Shown here piece after piece: positions 6,784-10,487 of a DNA stretch of 10,487 nt. A program made the position numbers and the translations under genes. The notes under the pieces are model-generated. The model was not told the origin of the DNA. It did no database searches and saw nothing but the letters and a program-made list of their open reading frames with translations. Position 1 is the first letter of the stretch. Each line of letters opens with the position of its first letter. The stretch covers positions 1 to 10,487 of the forward strand of contig DAOVTR010000023.1 in the NCBI GenBank assembly GCA_030633015.1. The letters are read 5' to 3'. Origin of the DNA: Bdellovibrionales bacterium (GTDB lineage Bacteria > Bdellovibrionota > Bacteriovoracia > Bacteriovoracales > Bacteriovoracaceae).

Positions 6784-7209
6784 ATGGCAGGTTTAGAAAA
6801 ATTAAAAAATATTAAGGTTCTTGTTGTTGACGATATTCCTATGATGAGAGTATTTGTTGTTAAAACGTTAACTGATCTCGGAATAAAAAATATTATTGAA
6901 GCAGAAGATGGACAAGTGGCACTTGATGAACTTGAAAACTGCAAAGAAGATTCATGTTTTGACATAATTATTTCTGACGTAAATATGCCAATACTTTCTG
7001 GTCTTGAACTATTAGAACAAGTACGAGCAAGCGAAAATAGCAGTATAAAAGATCTTCCCTTTTTAATTGTAACAACTGCTACTGAAAATTTTAAAGTTAT
7101 AAAAGCATCTGAGTTAGGCGTAACAAATTATATTGTAAAACCATATACTCCAGATCAATTAAAATCTAAAATTTTAGATATTTTTAATATTACTGACAGA
7201 ATAAGCTAA
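6784..7209 (+). CDS. Stand-alone CheY-like response regulator receiver
   Basis: This 141-residue protein is a single receiver domain with no output domain. The acidic pocket is Asp16-Asp17 (VVDD), the phospho-acceptor is Asp65 (IISDVNMP), the switch threonine is Thr97 (LIVTTATE) and the conserved lysine is Lys119 (YIVKPYTP). All phosphorylation residues are therefore present, and the spacings agree with CheY apart from a slightly longer segment after the acceptor. It should be phosphorylated by a histidine kinase encoded elsewhere and signal by protein contact. Chemotaxis, motility or control of the kinase that follows are all possible; no chemotaxis gene is nearby. The ATG at 6784 lacks a good ribosome site (only a weak AAGCG). 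It lies 68 bases after the barrel gene and 15 bases before the kinase gene, with which it likely forms a two-gene unit. Confidence 0.95.
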   Translation: MAGLEKLKNIKVLVVDDIPMMRVFVVKTLTDLGIKNIIEAEDGQVALDELENCKEDSCFDIIISDVNMPILSGLELLEQVRASENSSIKDLPFLIVTTATENFKVIKASELGVTNYIVKPYTPDQLKSKILDIFNITDRIS

Positions 7210-7224
7210 AGGATAAAAAGAAGA

Positions 7225-8466
7225 ATGATTGATCCAGAAAAAAAATTTCAAAGGTTTGGCAAATATTTACTCTTAGATCACCTTGTAGACGGAGGGATGG
7301 CAGAAATTTATAGGGCCCGTGAATTGGCTGAAGATATATCTCAAATAGTCGCAGATAAAATAATAGCAATTAAAGTTATCAGACAACAATACTCTCAAGA
7401 TCCATCCTTTAAGCAGATGTTTTTAAATGAAATTAAAGCTGCCTTTGGACTAGTTCATCCCAATATTTCTCAAACATACAATTATGGAGAATTTAATAAA
7501 AAACTTTTTACTGTTTTAGAGTATGTTCATGGCAAAAACCTCAACCAATATTTAAAAGTTTTTAAAAAGAATGATATAGTTTTTCCAGTTGAAATAGTGG
7601 TATTTATTGCGTCACAAGTATGCTTAGGCCTTGATTATGCTCATAAATTTACGGATAAACTGACTGGTCAAAAATTAAACTTAATCCATCGAGATATCTC
7701 TCCTCACAATATTATGCTTGATTATGATGGACAAGTTAAAGTCATTGATTTTGGAATTGCCAAAGCTGAAACAAATACAGATGAAACCAAAGCTGGAACC
7801 ATAAAGGGCAAGGTCGCCTATCTTGCTCCTGAATATCTTCAAGAAGAGGGTAAAATTGATCATCGTTATGATCAATTTGCAGTAGGCCTTGTAATGTGGG
7901 AGCTACTGACCGGAAAAAGAGTCTTTGAAGGCAATAACGAGATGGCAATTGTTAAAAAAGTCTACGAATGTAAAATCCCAGCTTCGTCTGAATTTAATCC
8001 AAATGTGCCAAAAGAATTAGAACAAATTTTGGACATTGCACTCGATAAAAATCCTAATAATCGCTACGAAGACATGAATCAATTCAGCAGGGCATTAACC
8101 AAATTTTTATACTCTACTTTTTCAGATTTTAATCAATCTGACGTTGCAACATTCTTAAAACCCATATTTCAAAAAGAAATAGATACACAAGATTCTACAT
8201 TACAAGGTTTTGGACAGATAGACCTTGCTCCTTACTGCAATGACTTAAAAGCAGAAAATGAAGGAAGTCTTTCATCTTCTGATGATCTAACAAATCCTGA
8301 GGTCGACTTAGCTGGTAACACCAGAAAGACTTCTGAAGATGGTACAGGCAGTAGCTCTATTCCTGGAGATACTAAGAAAAGAATTTTTGGTCAAACCTCC
8401 TTAACAAATGCTTCTGACACTAAGATCAGTCCTTTTATTAAGAAAATGAGAGATACAAAAAAATAG
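7225..8466 (+). CDS. Eukaryotic-like Ser/Thr protein kinase, soluble, with a disordered C-terminal tail
   Basis: This 413-residue protein has a complete kinase domain at about 11-297. The glycine-rich loop is VDGGMAEIYRA (21-31), the ATP lysine is Lys50 (AIKVI) and the helix-C glutamate is Glu69. The catalytic loop is HRDISPHN (155-162, Asp157), the metal-binding motif is DFG (175-177) and the activation segment ends in APE (201-203). It is an RD kinase and should be active. The HRDxSPxN form and GGMAE loop are typical of kinases from myxobacteria and related predatory lineages. No membrane helix, PASTA or FHA domain is visible. Residues about 315-413 are polar, Ser/Asp/Thr-rich and probably unstructured, a possible autophosphorylation or docking region. 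It follows the CheY-like gene by 15 bases, with AAAGGA about 11 bases before the ATG, suggesting a shared transcript. Substrates cannot be inferred. Confidence 0.95.
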   Translation: MIDPEKKFQRFGKYLLLDHLVDGGMAEIYRARELAEDISQIVADKIIAIKVIRQQYSQDPSFKQMFLNEIKAAFGLVHPNISQTYNYGEFNKKLFTVLEYVHGKNLNQYLKVFKKNDIVFPVEIVVFIASQVCLGLDYAHKFTDKLTGQKLNLIHRDISPHNIMLDYDGQVKVIDFGIAKAETNTDETKAGTIKGKVAYLAPEYLQEEGKIDHRYDQFAVGLVMWELLTGKRVFEGNNEMAIVKKVYECKIPASSEFNPNVPKELEQILDIALDKNPNNRYEDMNQFSRALTKFLYSTFSDFNQSDVATFLKPIFQKEIDTQDSTLQGFGQIDLAPYCNDLKAENEGSLSSSDDLTNPEVDLAGNTRKTSEDGTGSSSIPGDTKKRIFGQTSLTNASDTKISPFIKKMRDTKK

Positions 8467-8483
8467 ATTAATCGATTTTAATC
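8457..8483 (-). terminator. Weak candidate terminator between convergent kinase and acyl-CoA synthetase genes
   Basis: The arms GATTAA (8466-8471) and TTAATC (8478-8483) flank a six-base loop. Read on the minus strand, the hairpin is followed by TATTTTTTT, which would serve leftward transcription of the synthetase gene. The stem is all A-T apart from one end pair and overlaps both stop codons, so strength is doubtful. Confidence 0.35.
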
Positions 8484-10313
8484 GTCTTGATCACTACTGT
8501 ACATCAACTCTATTTCATTTTTATATTTCTCAGCTAAAATCTTTTTTCTCAATTTCATGGATGGAGTCATAAGACCTGCTTCAACTGTAAATTCCTCTGG
8601 CGCAATATAAAATTTCTTAATGGTTTCAAATCTGGCAAGACTTGAATTTACCTCGTCAATATCAAGTTGTATTAACTCTATAACTTTTGGACTTTTTGCA
8701 ATATCTTCTACAGTACAATTGCTATCTAACCCCAAATCAATAAGGTATGGCTCAAACCTCTCCTTTTCTAATCCGACTACTGCAGTAAGATATTTTCTTC
8801 TGTCCCCTATAACCATTAACTGACTTATATATTTTTGAACTTTTGCAGCATTCTCAAGTTTTTGTGGAGCAATATTTTTACCTCCAGAAGTTATAATAAT
8901 ATCTTTTTTTCTATCAGTTATTTTAAGGTATCCCTCACTGGTTAACTCTCCAATATCACCTGTAGCAAACCATCCATCCTTGAACACTTCTTTTGTTAAT
9001 TCTGGTTCATTATAATACTCTTGAAACATTGCTTCTGTTTTTATCAAAATTTCACCATCCTCAGCGAAACCTAATTGAACGTCCCCCATAGGAATCCCAA
9101 CAGTCCCTGCAACCTGCCTCCACGTAGGATTAACACAACATGGAGCTATCGTTTCAGTCAGGCCATACCCTTCTAAGATTGTAAGATTTGCATTTCTAAA
9201 AAACTTAATCAGTGATACTGCCAGCGGAGCGCCTCCAGAAATCAGATATCTAATTCTGCCTCCAAACTTTTCATATATTTTGGAAAAAACCAACTTGTAA
9301 GCAAGTTTTTTTTGCATAATCTCTTTCATTGATGGAGAGATCTCTTTATCTATCTTAGAATAATACTCAGTAGTCACTGTATTGGCCCACTCGAAAATCT
9401 TCTGTTTAACAATTGATCCGGCCCTAATTTGGGCACCAACTTTTGCATACACTTTCTCAAAAATCCTTGGTACAGCAAACATAATTGTTGGTTTAACTAC
9501 TGCAAAGTTTTCAACTAATTTCTCCAAGGATTGTGCATATACTGTCTTATACCCCAAAACTAAAAAAACCATTGAATCACACCGTCCTAAAACGTGTGAT
9601 AGTGGAAGAAAAGTTAAAGAACAATCATCAATAGTAAATTTACCTTTAAATGTTAAGCGAGTATTTTCAAGCATCATACAAAAAGCATGATTGGTAATTA
9701 GTGTCCCCTTGGGATTACCAGTTGTTCCTGAGGTATATATCAAAGTGATAGTGTCAGTCCCTTTTTGCTTTTCAATCTTTTCATCAAACCACAATGGAAA
9801 TTGCTCCTTGTTTTTATGGCCGATCTCCAACAACTCGCTATAGCTTATAATTTTTATTTTCTTTGTAAATTTTGCCTTCTCTGACTTAGAAATTCCCTCT
9901 ATGACAATTATTGCTTTTAACTCTTTTAATGAATCTTGAATTTCTACTAATTTATTAAACTGTTCAAGATCATCTACAACAATAAAACTAGATTGCGAGT
10001 GATTTACAATATATTTAATCTCGCTTGATGTATAAGTTGGATAAATAGGTACCACTACTCCACGAGCACAGATTACGGCCATGTCGAAAAGGTGCCATTT
10101 TAATGATGTCTGTCCAAGTATAGAGACTTTATTATTTGAATTAAGCCCTAAACTATGAAGACCTAATGCCATCCGTTCTAATATTTGATAATATTCATTG
10201 AATGTATGAAAGAGAACCTTATCCTCTTCAATCCACCCTAATACCTCTTGATCAGGAAGACTTTTTACATTTTTAACCAGTAATTTACCAAGTGTTCTGC
10301 CCAAATTATCCAT
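8478..10313 (-). CDS. Long-chain fatty acid--CoA ligase, AMP-forming (FadD15-like)
   Basis: A member of the ANL superfamily that activates fatty acids to acyl-CoA via an acyl-adenylate, for degradation or lipid synthesis, at the inner membrane or in the cytoplasm. Visible core motifs, numbered from the ATG: the ATP-binding P-loop YTSGTTGNPKG (193-203), FLPLSHVLGR near 235-244, SGGAPL near 359, GYGLTET (382-388), TGDIG near 451-455, DRKKDIIITSGGKNIAP (467-483), and a C-terminal PSMKLRKK whose Lys587 corresponds to the adenylation lysine. At 611 residues it is full length for the FadD15/FAA-type bacterial group. A TTG six bases upstream (10319) is possible, but AAGAGG (10321-10326) lies seven bases from the ATG and only one from the TTG, so ATG 10313 is preferred. 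It is convergent with the kinase gene, with only 11 bases between stops. Chain-length preference is not readable from the sequence. Confidence 0.96.
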   Translation of the reverse strand: MDNLGRTLGKLLVKNVKSLPDQEVLGWIEEDKVLFHTFNEYYQILERMALGLHSLGLNSNNKVSILGQTSLKWHLFDMAVICARGVVVPIYPTYTSSEIKYIVNHSQSSFIVVDDLEQFNKLVEIQDSLKELKAIIVIEGISKSEKAKFTKKIKIISYSELLEIGHKNKEQFPLWFDEKIEKQKGTDTITLIYTSGTTGNPKGTLITNHAFCMMLENTRLTFKGKFTIDDCSLTFLPLSHVLGRCDSMVFLVLGYKTVYAQSLEKLVENFAVVKPTIMFAVPRIFEKVYAKVGAQIRAGSIVKQKIFEWANTVTTEYYSKIDKEISPSMKEIMQKKLAYKLVFSKIYEKFGGRIRYLISGGAPLAVSLIKFFRNANLTILEGYGLTETIAPCCVNPTWRQVAGTVGIPMGDVQLGFAEDGEILIKTEAMFQEYYNEPELTKEVFKDGWFATGDIGELTSEGYLKITDRKKDIIITSGGKNIAPQKLENAAKVQKYISQLMVIGDRRKYLTAVVGLEKERFEPYLIDLGLDSNCTVEDIAKSPKVIELIQLDIDEVNSSLARFETIKKFYIAPEEFTVEAGLMTPSMKLRKKILAEKYKNEIELMYSSDQDD

Positions 10314-10320
10314 ATTCAAT

Positions 10321-10326
10321 CCTCTT
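10321..10326 (-). promoter_or_regulatory. Shine-Dalgarno site choosing ATG over TTG for the acyl-CoA synthetase
   Basis: AAGAGG on the minus strand is seven bases from ATG 10313 but one base from the in-frame TTG at 10319. Normal spacing favours the ATG. Confidence 0.7.
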
Positions 10327-10354
10327 TGTATTTTATACAGTTTGATAAGTTCTT

Positions 10355-10387
10355 ATTACATGTAATTACGGTTTGTATTTCGGACAA
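10355..10387 (-). promoter_or_regulatory. Candidate promoter/operator of the acyl-CoA synthetase gene with a 12-bp palindrome
   Basis: ATTACATGTAAT (10355-10366) is a perfect palindrome about 42 bases upstream of the start codon. On the minus strand, TTGTCC (10387-10382) is followed 17 bases later by TACATG (10364-10359), a poor -10 that falls inside the palindrome. A repressor bound there would block such a promoter. The promoter match is weak; the palindrome itself is certain. It does not match the E. coli FadR or Pseudomonas PsrA operators as I recall them. Confidence 0.35.
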
Positions 10388-10396
10388 AATAAAACT

Positions 10397-10405
10397 TAGT
10401 TAAGT
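10397..10405. repeat. Inverted copy of the 9-mer found at the hyb promoter
   Basis: TAGTTAAGT is the exact reverse complement of the repeat unit at 5481-5498, here within the short dyad CTTAGTTAAG (10395-10404), about 85 bases upstream of the acyl-CoA synthetase start. It may be a shared regulator site or coincidence in AT-rich sequence. Confidence 0.35.
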
Positions 10406-10460
10406 AGCAATTTAGTTTTTGATTAAAATGGAAAATATGGCCTGATGGGATAATAGTTGA

Positions 10461-10487
10461 GGATCAGGATCAGGATCAGGATCAGGA
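10461..10487. repeat. Hexanucleotide tandem repeat (GGATCA)n running off the window end
   Basis: Four exact copies plus GGA fill the last 27 bases, and the array may continue. Each unit contains a GATC site. On the plus strand one frame reads Asp-Gln repeats but has no start codon after an in-frame stop upstream. On the minus strand one frame reads Pro-Asp repeats and stays open to a stop near 10408, which could be the tail of a gene beyond the edge. No coding call is made. Confidence 0.9.

Noticed and set aside
9382..9690. 102-codon plus-strand frame inside the acyl-CoA synthetase gene
   Set aside because: It is antisense to the conserved adenylation domain, has no ribosome site and does not look like a protein family.
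10317..10319. TTG as the start codon of the acyl-CoA synthetase (613 residues)
   Set aside because: The AAGAGG ribosome site would be one base from the TTG but seven from the ATG at 10313, and the two extra residues add no family similarity.
10408..10487. Minus-strand frame with Pro-Asp repeats open to the right edge
   Set aside because: It could be the 3' end of a gene beyond the window, but only about 25 codons are visible, mostly repeat, with no family signal. It is noted under the repeat only.
10423..10487. Plus-strand frame reading into Asp-Gln repeats at the right edge
   Set aside because: An in-frame stop precedes it and no ATG, GTG or TTG start follows before the repeat.
1..10487. 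CRISPR array, insertion sequence, tRNA or rRNA gene, or toxin-antitoxin pair
   Set aside because: No spaced direct repeats of CRISPR size, transposase motifs, terminal inverted repeats, tRNA-like cloverleaf or rRNA-like sequence was seen on reading both strands.

Overview
This window comes from an AT-rich bacterial chromosome (roughly one third G+C by eye). It holds one metabolic operon and a set of unrelated housekeeping or signalling genes. The soluble kinase with an HRDISPHN catalytic loop and a GGMAEIYRA glycine-rich loop, the CheY-like gene beside it, the outer-membrane barrel protein and the FadD15-like acyl-CoA synthetase together suggest a Gram-negative bacterium of the former Deltaproteobacteria. 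An AT-rich member of Bdellovibrionota/Bacteriovoracia would fit. This is inference; no 16S or other marker gene is present.

Positions 1-5339 (all minus strand) are a Hyb-type (group 1c) membrane-bound uptake [NiFe]-hydrogenase operon in the order small subunit (hybO), four-cluster ferredoxin (hybA), NrfD-like membrane subunit (hybB), large subunit (hybC), maturation protease (hybD, cut by the window edge). This is the same order as the start of the Escherichia coli hyb operon. The gaps are 8-17 bases, each gene has a Shine-Dalgarno sequence, and all metal-ligand motifs are intact. H2 would be oxidised at the Ni-Fe site of HybC in the periplasm. Electrons would pass through three clusters of HybO and four clusters of HybA to HybB, which hands them to (mena)quinone. 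HybD trims the HybC precursor after nickel insertion. HybO and HybA both carry twin-arginine signals.

Positions 5340-5707 are a 368-base divergent intergenic region. It contains a candidate hyb promoter, a 9-bp tandem repeat overlapping its -35 box, an FNR-like dyad, a nested hairpin and a candidate promoter for the rightward gene. I see no gene in it.

Positions 5708-8466 (plus strand) hold a secreted beta-barrel-like protein of unknown function, a stand-alone CheY-type receiver and a eukaryotic-like Ser/Thr kinase. The last two are 15 bases apart and probably co-transcribed. Convergent to them, 8478-10313 (minus strand) encodes a long-chain acyl-CoA synthetase.

Positions 10314-10487 are its upstream region, with a 12-bp perfect palindrome and a (GGATCA)n array running off the window end. 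Nothing here is clearly an undescribed system. The best leads are the shared intergenic motifs, the receiver/kinase pair and the uncharacterised barrel protein.
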